A stretch of DNA of 64,000 nt from Saururus chinensis (GCA_035235625.1 CP141143.1:37805178-37869177), one strand, 5' to 3'; numbered from the stretch's first letter, positions 48,966-60,920 are shown. The notes: generated by a model not told the origin, from the letters alone. A program made the numbers and translations.

Positions 48966-49131
48966 CGATCATACTAAATGCACTATCGTGCCAAAGACAT
49001 ACCAAATGCACCACCGTGCCAAAATCATATCAAGGCATCATCGTGCCAGAATCATACCGAAGGCACCATCGTGCCAGAATCATACCGAAGGCACCATCGT
49101 GCCAGAATCATACCAAAGGCACCATCGTGCC
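48966..49131 (-). repeat. Six 27-28-bp repeats in solo LTR G
   Basis: The unit is AGAATCATACCGAAGGCACC plus ATCGTGCC, and the central copies are identical. Because 28 is not a multiple of three, all three plus-strand frames stay open across it. Confidence 0.93.
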
Positions 49132-49189
49132 AAAATCATACTATCCAAACAACGTACACAAACACCCTTATCCAGGGTCATACAATTTA

Positions 49190-49555
49190 CTCGTACCACC
49201 GTACGCATACTCATACAACATACGCATACTTGTACGATCTTACTCGTACAATCGTATGCTCACTCATACAGCTTACCCATACATGTACGACCTTACTCGT
49301 ACAATCAGACTCGTACGACCTTACTCGTACAGTCTGCACAAAATCATACTTATTGTCTTACTCAGAACCATATTCTCACAATCGTACTCATACTCTTACA
49401 GTCGTGCTCATACTCATACGCTTACAGTCTTACTCATACTCATACGCTTACAGTCTTACTCATACTCATACACTTACAGTCCTGCTCATACTCATACACT
49501 TACAGTCGTACTCACACTCATACAGTCGTACTCATAATCGTACACATATCAACGA
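49190..49555 (-). repeat. ACTCATAC/ACTCGTAC short-period array in solo LTR G
   Basis: Degenerate 6-18-bp repeats built from TACTCATAC, CTTACAGTC and CTCGTAC. These include near-identical 29-30-bp units at 49400-49500. Confidence 0.9.
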
Positions 49556-49888
49556 CCACTGAAGCTCATTACAACTAATAAGCTCCAGCGTCGAAATGGA
49601 AAAGAATGCCACTGGGGCAACACCTTAACCTCCGCGGAGTGACTAGACGCCATGGACTTTTCCGAAGGTAAGGCACACCAATGCTCATGGGGCCTTTGGA
49701 TCAAACAGGTAAGAGTAGATCCATGATACTACTTACCTGAGCGCGCAAACATAAACACCCACACATAGGGGGTCATACAGTTGCCCACCATAATGGGTCT
49801 TATAGTGCCATTGCCACTCTTGGGCAGAAAACATACAGTGCCACTTGGGCAGAAACGTCTGATGCCACTCTTGGGCTGAAACATACAA

Positions 49889-50140
49889 CGCTCTCAATAG
49901 AGCATCAAACGTCTGGGCTTACACAGCACACAGACCAAATCAGAAACGTACATCGCTCTCAACAGAGCATCAGACGTCTGGGCTTCATACAGCACGCAGA
50001 CAAAGTCAGAAATGTACATCGCTCTCAACAGAGCATCAAACGTCTGGGCTTATACAGCACGCAGACCAAATCAGAAACAACACCGCTCTCAGCAGAGCAT
50101 CAGACGTCCGGTGCCCTATATAGCACACAGACAACATCTC
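49889..50140 (-). repeat. About four 65-bp repeats in solo LTR G
   Basis: Starts at about 49889, 49954, 50020 and 50083. The unit includes CGCTCTCAACAGAGCATCA (itself holding the inverted repeat GCTCT/AGAGC), GACGTCTGGGCTT and AGCACGCAGACCAAATCAG. Confidence 0.93.
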
Positions 50141-50879
50141 GCAGGATAAACACCATGGCAAGACATGATAAATGCTCGGCCAACTCATCAGCGGCCAGCT
50201 CAAACACGGAACTTAATCCGTCGAACCCTCAGGTCTCAAACTCACAACGCTATCATTAGCTGTGCTTATAATTCAAATTTGAATTAAGTATATTATGCGG
50301 TACAATTATGCCACACAAACTCACAGTCCTCGACTGATCACACCGAAGCTGAGCCCGATCGAAACCCCAGTTCGTCAAGGCAGCAGACTTCACTTACCCG
50401 TCCACATCATGGACAAAACTCACCGTACAACAAACCCTTACAGTCTTACACTTCGCCATTCATCTTATGGCCAAAACCTCTTACACTGACATCCTCAAAT
50501 AACGCTCCTCAGAGCCAACCCAGTTGTCGCCCTCTTACTTATATCTCACTTATTATACTTATTTTTCACTTCATAATCTGTACGTTATGCTTGTACAATT
50601 ATGAACACTCTTACTGTCTGACAAATGCCCAACATACAATTCACCCCAAACTGATCCATTCTAATCCTTACCCGTCATACTCTTATCCTCTGTCATACGC
50701 TTACACAACTGCATCCAAATTCAGACAGAGCTTCTGTCACCTCTTACTGTCCATCGCCCATACCTCTGCCCACAAACACATACGCACATCCAAAGCATAG
50801 GCAAAATGCCATCATACATACGTATGTCTCACACATACGTACAACATACACATACGGTCATACATACATAACTTACAAA

Positions 50880-51480
50880 CATGCATGCTAGCCATCACTA
50901 GCACATGCATACACACGTCAAACGTGCACGCTAGCCATCACTAGCATATGCATACATTCACACATACATCAAACATGCACGCTAGCCATCACTAGCACAT
51001 GCATACATCAAACGTACACGCTAGTCATCTCTAGCACGTGCACACACATTCTTACATACTTCAAACATGCACGCTAGCCATCACTAGCATATGCATACAT
51101 TCACACATACATCAAACATGCACGCTAGCCATCACTAGCACATGCATACACACGTCAAACGTGCACGCTAGCCATCACTAGCATATGCATACATTCACAC
51201 ATACATCAAACATGCACGCTAGCCATCACTAGCACATGCATACATCAAACGTACACGCTAGTCATCTCTAGCACGTGCACACACATTCTTACATACTTCA
51301 AACATGCACGCTAGCCATCACTAGCATATGCATACATTCACACATACATCAAACATGCACGCTAGCCATCACTAGCACATGCATACATCAAACGTACACG
51401 CTAGTCATCTCTAGCACGTGCACACACATTCATACATACTCCAAACATGCACGCTAGCCATCACTAGCACGTGCATAACC
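50880..51480 (-). repeat. Higher-order CTAGCCATCACTAGCA repeat array in solo LTR G
   Basis: About 45-50-bp subunits (ACGCTAGCCATCACTAGCAT, then ATGCATACATTCACACATAC or variants) are assembled into larger blocks that recur almost unchanged. The GTACACGCTAGTCATC variant lies at 51014, 51251 and 51394, spaced 237 and 143 bp, the difference being one inserted 94-bp block. This points to recent unequal exchange. Confidence 0.93.
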
Positions 51481-54400
51481 CATACATAGCATACTGACAT
51501 AATTGCTAGCCATCACCAGCGCATACATAATCCACATCCATATAACATGCATACATCTCCTGCATATCAATCATGTCATACAATCATGCTTACACGCACA
51601 TCATGCAATCGGATCGTTACTTAACATCCAAGCATGGAATCATACAATCCTAGCATGCTGCTACTCATTCAAAGCATGCTTCATGAATTTACGAGTTCAA
51701 AACTCCCCTACCTCGTAATCATGGCGTTCGATGGCGAGCACACGACGGTGGCGGCGTCGGCGGCGGAGTTGGCGGTCAAACCGTTGCCTGGCTGAGAGAG
51801 CTGCTGTCCCGAGGATTTCAAAATGCGCCGGAACTCGTGGAGGAGCGAAGAGGCCGTGGCGGCGGTCATGGCCGGTACCTACGGACTCGTGGCGGTGAGG
51901 CAAAGCGGATCCTGACAAGAATCAACGGAATCCAACGACGGAGGAGGGAGAACGGAGCGACTGGATATGCCCTCGGGTTTTCTCAAAAACTCACTGGACG
52001 TCAAAAAAGTTTCTGGAAGTCGGTTATGTGAAAACCGACGGGGAGGAAGATATATATAGTTAAACTTTTTAATTTTTACATCTACGTCCCCAATGCGCGT
52101 TAACTCACTAGTTACGCGCCGAACCTCCAAAATTCGCGCCGTAAGCGCGCAGCGAGGCCCGTGGCCTGCGACTAAGCCCCACACCCGACTCTACGGGTAT
52201 AAATATGGGGAAAAGACACAAATACTCATACGCTGAAACGTCACATTTTCCTGCCGAAAGTGACCAGAAAAATGGCAGAAAAATCCCAGAAAATCGTAGA
52301 AAAATCAGGGACCTTACAGGGTTAACTGGAGATCTTGAGTTTTACGGTTGCTTATAGAGCATGTTGTATTGAGACTTTTATTTACTTGATTATAATTCAC
52401 ACTCTATTAGCTAATGCGGACTTAGACTCTTATACTTAAGCCATGCGTGGGCTATTTTGGACTAAGTATGTGTGGGTTAGTGTGTCGACTAATATTTAAT
52501 TTGTAGTCCTTTATTTCTCATTTAACTCTTGTAGAAAGTTGATGTGCGCAACTTCGTAGTGAATCACCCAAGTAGGGCTTAAGTCTTCCGCAAACCGACG
52601 ATACTTCATCATGCCACATGCTGTCTTCCCCTTGGAACAAGTTTGGCTCAGGGTTGACATGCATGTGCCAGGGCGTGACAAGTAAGTTTTTGGTATCACA
52701 ACACAACTTTGTTCAAGAGTAAATGAGGTTAAGTAATGAGGTTAAGTAATGAGTCTTAAATGATAACGAGGCATGAGGTGATAAAAGATTTAGACAATGC
52801 TAGCGACATGAAATTCCGTTAGTTGATTGTCTTGATTGTTTGGTTGCTTGATGTGTTGCTTAAAGCTTGTGTTGGCTTGTGCTATTAGGTCGTATGATTA
52901 ATATCTAGTTGTTATGTAGATGACTGGATCTAATCATGTAGACGCTAATAACTACTATGTAGCTCCAGACCCAAGAGTTGATGATGTGTTGATTGTTATA
53001 GAGGGGACATAGGTCATTGAGGCTAAGCGTTTAAATGGCCCAATAGGGCATTCGAACAGCCAAATGAAAGTTTTTGCCATTCTTGTATATTGTGGCCATT
53101 TCATGTTCACTTTCCATAAATCTAATTTCTTATGATTAGAACGAGTTATTATTACCTATAAATGCGGTAGAGATTGCATGAAGATCATCTTAGAATTTAT
53201 GATTTTGTTTAAGCATGATCTAGACTATGTTTGATTAATTTTATCAAGATATTTTATTGGTCATAAGTTCATATTTGATGACTACTTCATGATTTATTGA
53301 TGTTGTCAGTATGTTTATCCATGATGATGTGCATGTATGCATGCACATGTTATGCTAGTTATTGGTGAATCATGTTTCTATGCTCCAGCTTAAGTATAGT
53401 GATGTTTATCCTTGCCTATGTCTAGCATAATGTTATGCTTGTCTTGGACTCGTATATTGATGTTTTTACTATACTTTCTTCATGATTTTAGTAAGGAGGA
53501 ACTATGATAAAATCATGGATGAATGTATATAGTATTGATTATGGTTTGTTCATGTTTCACATATCTTTACTTAGACTTGAACACTACCATTATGTACACA
53601 CTTGTGTAGGTATTTGGGATGATTATTGGACATCAATGGACCATGATTGATGCACATGTGGACTGATTTGAGCATGTCTCTTGTATTTGGGTTCATGTAG
53701 CATTGCTCACGTATGTACCATGTTGTATGCATTATAAAAATGATTTATAAATGATATTAATCGTGATTAGCTATGTTTGATCAATTGGATGACATTAGTT
53801 ATCGGATTAATTGATCGAAGGCTTATCGAAATCGGTTTAGGTTTGAAAGGACACAATTTCATTTTGAGTTCTTTTGAGAACATAGTACCTCCCCAGGTGG
53901 AGATGAGTTAATTGTTGTATGAGTTTATATATTAAGTTTATCTAGACCTTGAGAATTCAGCATGGTATGTTCGAGTGCACCGGCTTATCACGTACTCTAG
54001 GTTTCCTTTGTGGAAATCAGATTCTCCCCCGCATGGATTGTCCCGGGTAGCATGTTTCTTGAGTTTCCTTTGTGGAATTAAGACATTCCCGGCCAGGTTT
54101 GTCCTAGTGAGTAGGCTATTCTAGTTTCCTTTTTGGAATTCAGAATTTTTCCACAAGGGACTGTCCTAGTGAACAATGGGCTCTTTCCTAGTCGGGAAGC
54201 TTAGCCAAACAGCTATAGTTTCCTTTTATAGTAATTCTGACCTTCCCCGCAAGGTATCATCCCATTGAGTGGGGTTTGATCTTTTTTACTCAATTATGAG
54301 ACATTCACAATTGATGGTTTCATTTGTATGGATTATTATGCCCAATTACACAAGTTGTGTATGGATAATGGAGCTTATGTGACACATGTTTATGGCTTAA

Positions 54401-56459
54401 TTTGCATGATGCTTAATTTGCATGATATGCAAAATAGTGTGTTTGAGACACTTGATTTGTAGGGTGAATGTTTTCACTGAGAAATAGATATGCATGATAT
54501 GTTTCTATTGAAAAGTTATTTATGCAAGATGTGATTATGATTGTGAATTCCACATGTTTACACATGAGGTTTACATGTGATGATGGGATGTGTTATACAA
54601 CATGATATGTAGGTGACTTAAATATGTGATGATGAGATATTTCATGTGGCATGATATGCAGGTGAATTAAATATATGATGATGTGATATGTCATAGAGCA
54701 TAATATGTAGTTGACATTAGAATGTGTTCATGAGATATGCTAAAGATAGTTTGACATGCATGTGGCATGAGTAGATGCTTATAGATGTAAATTATGACAT
54801 GAATGCACCAGTTTAAGTGGAGATCCCATGATGAATGAGTATGAGGGTTGATTATGTGATTTTCCTATGATGTCATTTTGGATTTACTTTCCGTATTTAA
54901 AAACCCTTGTTGAGCTTGTGACTCACCCCTCTTTGTTGTGTTTTGCTTTGGGGCTGCATGCCATGCAATGCAGGTTGTTCGGATGGACTTTATGTGGAGA
55001 ATATGGGTGATGATGTAGGTGGGGTTACTTGGAGATCTTGAGTATTACGGTGACTTATATAGTATGTTGTATTGAGACTTTTATCTACTTGATTATACTT
55101 CACACTTTATTAGCTAATGTAGGCTTAGCCTCTTATACTTAAGCCATGTGTGGGCTGTTTTGGACTATGTGGGTTTTGTGTGGACTAATGTTTAATTTGT
55201 AGTCTTTTATTTCTCATATTGCTTTTGTACAAAGTTGATGTGTGCAACTTCGTAGTGAATCACCTAAGTAGGAGTTAAGTCTTCTGTAAACCGATGATAC
55301 TTCATCGTGCCACGTGCCATCTTCCCCTTGGACAGGGTTCAGCTCGGGGTTGACATGTGCCGGGGCGTGAAACTATGTGCATTGTTCAATGTCATAGAAA
55401 ATCTTAGCATAGGTTAATATCTAATTGTACATCAGCTAAAGTAGCTTGAAAAAACTTGTTAATTACAATGAGGTAATCGAATATGTGAAAGTGTCTAGGT
55501 AACAAATGCTTACCCTAGCATTTGAAAATATCATGATGTGTGAAGTAGAAACCATTTTTTAATACTGTGTTAAGATTTTAGACATAGTTAACACTTGGTA
55601 TTAATTAGGAGAGCCGATACTTGATTACTTTATGATTAAAAAAATTCTAAGGTCCTAATCCTCATAATTTAAAATTAAGATGGATACAATTAATGAATTA
55701 AAAAAAATTTATACCTTAGACATTGAGAAACTCATAGGGAACTTAAGAACTTTGTAAATGCAAGAAGAGTCCTATGAAAACAAAAAGGAGTTGTTTGAAA
55801 AATCAAAAGGAAAACAAACTGCACTGAAAACAAATAAGAAGTTGCACAAGAAGTCCAAAGCACTAAAGACTGAAAAGAATGTGAAGAAAGTGAGAGTGAG
55901 AATGAACAATTCGTCTTGTTGACTAAAAACTGCAAGAAATTCTTAAAATCTCATAACTTTTGGGTTGAGAAAAAGGGGGGAAATTCATGGAAGAAACAGT
56001 GAGAAATTGGAGAGAAAAGGCATAAGAAATAAGATAAGAGAACATGGAATGTTTTAAATGTGCTAAGTTAGGTTACTTTGCTACTGATTGTCTTAACAAG
56101 CTTTCTAATAATTATTATGATGACAAGCGAAGGAAGATGAAGGGTTATGAGAAAAAAAATAAAGGGGAAAGTGCTTCTACTCATTTATTCCTGATGATAA
56201 CTCTTATGAAGAAGAAGAAGAATTGTGCAACTATACTTCCTTCCATGCAAGTGTGAAGAAATATGGTTCATCTAAATATTCTAGTGAGACCACTTCTGAT
56301 GAGGTTAACTTAGATTTTGTGTCTAACCTAGATTCTGATGAATATAGTAAGAGTTTAATTTCCGTCTAGAAGAGTATAGTTGATCAGTAGATTGCTCATA
56401 ACCCTTGTACTTTTGCTAGTAAGCAATTAAGAGTTCAAGCCTCTATGCGAAGGAATTTA

Positions 56460-57200
56460 TTTTTAAAGCAAAATAAACAAATTTAAGTATTATGCTCCAT
56501 CCATAATTAATTGATCATCAAACCCAACATGCAAACCACACAACACATGTTTTTAATGTGGAAAACACAAACTTGTGTAAAAAACTATGACAACCTCAAT
56601 AAAAGACTAAATCAATGCACTAGAATGATTTAGAACTTACAAGACTAAAAAACAACCAGCCAACCCTGAGACTTGATGTAAACTCCTTTTGTTCATTCTT
56701 CTCTTATTGTTGGCCTTTAAGTTTCTCCCTCTGTGAAGTACTTGAAGCTTTCCCTCTTCTATTCTTTTATCTCTGCCTTCTTCTTCAAGCAAATCGAACA
56801 AGAACCCATTCCTTCCTTGTTGATCTATCTCTTAGGATTCGCCAACTCCTTTAAAGAACTTTGGTGACTCTTTTCTCAAAAAATTTTATGTGAAATCTTT
56901 TCTTCTTAGTTGTGTATCAACATCATGAATTCACCATTGATATTCTTATCAAACTCCTTTATAAATTCTAAAGGAAATGAATATGAAAAGGACTCTCATT
57001 TCTTCTCCAATTTTTTCTAGGTTTTCTTATCTTCAATTTCATCAATTCTTATCATTTATATAAGTCTTCAAAATGATTTGGTACTTGAACTTCATAAAGG
57101 AAAGAAATCCAATCTGATAAGGCTTTTATAGGGCAACTAAAACTGCTAGCGATCAATTGTTTCAAATAATGACCGATTGTTTATTGTTTTCTTAGCACAC
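56460..57200 (-). mobile_element. Second Copia LTR, inverted relative to the first
   Basis: Reverse complement of the 43950-44880 LTR with clear divergence. Because it is inverted it cannot be the 3' LTR of the plus-strand Copia remnant. It belongs to another insertion or to a rearrangement. Limits are approximate. Confidence 0.55.
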
Positions 57201-57523
57201 AATGTGTCACCCAATTTATTGATTTTATGAAACATGAGGAGTAGAGAATAATTAATAATTTTTGGAAGGCGATTAGTCAAAATAGAGAAGTAGAGAATAA
57301 TTAATAATTTTTGGAAGGAGATTAGTCAAAATAGAGAAGTGAAACTATCTTATGTGAATAGAACTCAAAGAAGTAAGTGTAACAGGTCGAAGAATGCAAG
57401 AAACGGAGGCCGAGAGTGAAAGTTATAACCTTGGGAAGCCTATATCATAGATGAGGCCTACTTAAAAAGAGTTGGATAACATATTTTGAGAAGTCTATTT
57501 TCGTAGGGCTTGTCAATGCTTGT
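57200..57523 (+). mobile_element. Family B LTR fragment (B3), interrupted by element C
   Basis: 57330-57523 matches the 5' part of B1 and B2 (AAGTGTAACAGGTC, GAAAGTTATAACCTTGG, GTAGGGCTTGTCAATGC). Element C begins at 57524, so the rest of B3 would lie beyond C and outside the window. Confidence 0.65.
57241..57338 (+). repeat. Tandem duplication, two 49-bp units
   Basis: 57241-57289 and 57290-57338 are identical except at one base (GGAAGGCGATT against GGAAGGAGATT). It lies at or just before the family B fragment. Confidence 0.93.
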
Positions 57524-58875
57524 TGATAAGTATGAAATCTATATCTATTTTATATGCCTTTTTACCTTATTTGCTAGTATAGATTAGGTTAATTTAGAAT
57601 TAATTATGATTTATTTAGATTAAGATAGATATTAGTATTTTAGTTTAATTATTAATGATTTTGTAGTTATTAGTTGTTTAGACATGTATTTAAATAAAGA
57701 TGGAATTTTAATTATATTCTACATGTCTAAAATATAGTATTTTATGCTTTGTAGGTAAAGTGTGCTTATCGAAGTACTTGGATGATGTTTGAAATGATTA
57801 AAAATAGTCTTCACATATTTTAAAGTGATTTGGACAACTTTTTGGAGTAATAAACAAGTTAGAAATTAATATGGACAGGAAGGAAAGCTTAATGAACAGA
57901 ATATGAACTGTCCAGGAAAACACAATCACGGTAGCCAATCGATCGGGAATGCAGGGCGATCGATCGGGATAACGTGTAGTTTCCTTGTTTAACCCAAATT
58001 TCAATCCTTTTCATATTGGACTTCTTCCTACGGAACTTATGCCTATAAAAAGACATATTTGGCTTAAAATTAGGGGATTCCAGTAGATTTTCTGAGGAGA
58101 AAAAGGAAGAAGAAGATAGAAGAGAACTCAAATCTTTTAATGGAGATTCAAGTGCTTTCTTCTACAATGGAAGGTTAGACTATTCTTTTACTTAGGAGTT
58201 GATGAAGCTATAGATGAGTTTTAGTTTCTTTTCTTTTTAATTTAGATCTCAGTTGTGAATGATGACAATTGTATGATATGAATTTCCTTTTTAATGGAAG
58301 AGCTTTTCATGTTTATTCAAGTCTATGTTGATTTATTGTCTTGTAGATGATAGATTGATGTGGTTTTGATATTTTTATCGATTCTAATTTCTGTGATTTA
58401 GATGAGATGGTCAAACAATAGTTTTAATGTTCAGATAATTAATGACTTGGATGAGTTATACTAAGATTAGACGGTCATGCCTATAGCTAGTTTAGTGTAG
58501 ATGATGCGTGCTATTGTCGAAGATAGTTCATGCCATGGAAGTTAATTAATGATTCTTTTTGAAGTAATTCTAGCTTGTAGCTGAGAATACTTATTTATAT
58601 TCACGCTAGATTTAGATTAAAAGTTAAGGAATTGTTATGATTCTATAGTGGATTCGATTTCCTAAGTAATTTTCATCATATTAATCTCTTATTTTAGACT
58701 AGTTAATTCCTTTCTTTTGCTTAATTTAAGTTTAAGTTTGTTTTAGTTTTTAATTAGCAAATTCCTCTTTAGATTTAGTAATAATCCATCCGTCCCTGAG
58801 GTTCGACAACCCTTAAATACTTATCCTAGTACAATTACCTTGTACACTTGCAAAGGGTTTAATTATAAACGAGCA
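57524..58875 (+). repeat. 5' LTR of element C
   Basis: A TATA motif (CCTATAAAAAG) lies at about 58043-58053. A duplicated GCGATCGATCGGG-type palindrome pair lies at about 57935-57970. Its start is identical in structure to the 3' LTR at 63516. Confidence 0.92.
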
Positions 58876-59175
58876 AGTTTTTGGCGCCGTTGCCGGGGAC
58901 GGTGTTGATTTGTTACTAAATTAGTATTAGGATAATTCTATCTAATTTAGATTTAGTTTACTTTAGTTTTTAGGTTAATTCTTAGTTTCTTACCTTCTTT
59001 TAATTTGATCTTGTAGGCTGAGTTGAAGATCGTGCTCTCTACACTTGTGGCCACAAGTGGACATCTACAAGCATAGTGCTTCTCTTCGGTTTGCAAGATC
59101 CTTTTCTCTCTTTATTTTTAGTTCTTTTCATAGTTAGTTTTTGCTTGTTATTTCCCTTTTTACATTTAAAATTGT

Positions 59176-60623
59176 GTGGTGTGTTTGTGGTGTATGTGTG
59201 GTCGTCGCTCCTTACTCCCCCGATTAGTACCATTTGACCCTGAGCTTGAGCGGACATCTAGGAGAGCTGAGTTGCCCTCGACCTACATCCCTATACCCCC
59301 AAACTCTCCCACAAATTCCTCCACCCACACTACTTCTAGCCCCATAATGGCTAAACATCAGTTAGTAGATGCACCACTTAAAGCTCTAAGGGAGTATTAC
59401 ACTCCCAATGAGTACACCTCTCCTTCATGCATTAGGTTGCCAGCAGTCGCTGCCCAAAATTATGAGATTAAGCCCAATGTCATTCAAATGCTTCCATCCT
59501 TTTATGGGCTTAATAATGAAAACCCGTATAGGCACCTAAATGACTTTTTAGAGCTATGCACAACTTTTAAGCTCTCAAATTTAACTGATGAAGCTGTTAA
59601 ACTTCGCCTTTTTCCTTTCACATTGAAAGATAAGGCTAAGGAATGGCTTCACTCATTAGAGCCAAACACTATCACAACATGGGCCTAAATGCAACAAGAG
59701 TTCCTTAAAAAGTACTTCCCCATAGGTAAGACCAACCAAATGAAAAAGGCCATAACCACTTTTGCCCAACTTCCCACTGAACAATTCCATGAGAGTTGGG
59801 ATAGACTTAAGGACCTTCTTAGGAGGTGTCCTCATCATGCTATCCCTAAGTGGAAATTAGTGCAACGTTTTTATGAGGGTCTTACTGAACAGAACCGTCA
59901 TCTTGTTGATGCAAGTTGTGGGGTACCTTTTTGCTAAAAACTAAAAATGAGGCATGGAAACTTTTTGAGGACTTGAGTGAAAACTCTCTTCAACATGCTG
60001 CGTTGAATAGAAATGAGAGTGGATTATCTACCTTAAACAATGCCCCCTCTAAGGGTGGCTTGTATGAAGTCAAAAACCCATTAGACCTCTCCTCCAAAGT
60101 TGATACTTTAAGTAGGAAACTTGACCTCCTTATGACTTCAACCCATCAGCCCACTCCCTTCACTCAAGAGGCATGCACAATATGCCTTAGTCCAGCCCAT
60201 ACTATCATTGAGTGTCCCTCTGCCTCTCAATTTCCCGAGCTTGTCCAAAACCATGTGAATGCCACTCAATCCTTCCCTAGGGCTGAGAACAATCCATTTT
60301 CAAATACATATAGCCCTGGGTGGAGGAATCATCCTAACTTTTCTTGGCAGACACAAAACCAAGGGGTTATGGGTAACCAACCCCCTAGGCACCCATTCCA
60401 AGTCCCACCAGCCCCTATCCACCAACCTCAAGTCCAACTCCCATATGTCCAACCCAATAGGAGTCCAATTTTTGAAGAAAAGGTCTTGAGTGCCTTGCAA
60501 GGCCTTCAATCTCACTCCCAACTCCTCCACTCTCACACTCAATCCATAGCAAAGTTAGAAGCCCAAATTGGACAACTAGCTAACGTTATTAACAAGAGAG
60601 AGATGGGGACGTTGCCTAGTTAA
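59176..60623 (+). pseudogene. Element C gag
   Basis: A retrotransposon gag of the Athila/Tat style: LPAVAAQNYEIKPNVIQMLP, then FYGLNNENPYRHLNDFLELC, LRLFPFTLKDKAKEWLHSL, and a QFHESWDRLKDLLRRCPHH block. A cysteine/histidine motif (CTICLSPAHTIIEC) comes near 60175-60220, then a Pro/Gln-rich C-terminal region. Gag would form the particle that packages element RNA. A fossil, with a few breaks. Confidence 0.85.
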
Positions 60624-60920
60624 CCCCTACCAAACCCTAAAGGTCAATTTCAGGTAGAGGGGGCTCCTCCCTCTAATGACCAAGTTAATTCTATAATGAC
60701 CCTCAAGAGTGGGAGGATTATTGACAAGAGTGTTGGGGGGATACCAGTGACAGATGATAGGAGTGAGGAGTTAGAGAGGGCAGCCCCTAATGAACCTCAA
60801 GTAAAAGTTAGTGCACCACATGAGAAGGAGTTTGTATCTCCTTCTCCTTCCTCAAAGCCACAGTAGACCACTTCCGATGGATCTTATATCCCTAGGGCAC
60901 CTTTTCCTCAGTGTTTTGAC

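Larger units (their letters stand above)
48334..52318 (-). mobile_element. Solo LTR G (4.0 kb) nested in the 5' LTR of element E
   Basis: The plus strand reads TGTAACGCCCGAG at the left and GGGACCTTACA at the right. An exact target duplication GGGTT flanks it (48329-48333 and 52319-52323). The undisturbed site is visible in the 3' LTR of E near 55020. A TATA-like CTATATATA lies near 52055 on the minus strand and a GC-rich leader at 51720-52030. About half the unit is tandem repeats. No coding domains, although the repeats create long chance open frames. Confidence 0.92.
45472..55372 (+). mobile_element. Gypsy element E (LTR family A), largely lacking its internal region
   Basis: Parts: 5' LTR 45472-52680 (net about 3.2 kb after removing nested G), primer site near 52691 (TGGTATCACAACAC, initiator-Met type), a short internal remnant with the gag start at 52920, and a partial 3' LTR (about 53023-55372). 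The flanks CTAAG and CTATG form a 5-bp duplication with one difference. The two LTRs differ by roughly 10% in a stretch compared by eye, so it is the older kind of insertion here (a few million years at usual plant rates). Broken. It sits in the Copia gag. Confidence 0.85.
45225..56430 (+). mobile_element. Copia gag remnant, split by Gypsy element E
   Basis: 45225-45471 reads as a Copia gag N-terminus (LPLFDGQNFSYWKN, then EWDVHETKLVNNYKAL). 55378-56430 continues in Copia gag style, with a CCHC zinc knuckle (CFKCAKLGYFATDC, 56050-56091) and an acidic tail. Element E occupies the space between them. Protease, integrase and RT are not seen. A fossil with several breaks. Confidence 0.75.

Noticed and set aside
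48978-49578. Three overlapping plus-strand open frames of about 170-196 codons
   Set aside because: They come from the stop-free 28-bp and ACTCATAC repeats. All three frames are open together, which a real gene would not show.
48966-51480. CRISPR-like regular repeats
   Set aside because: The repeats are head-to-tail minisatellites without unique spacers, inside a plant LTR.
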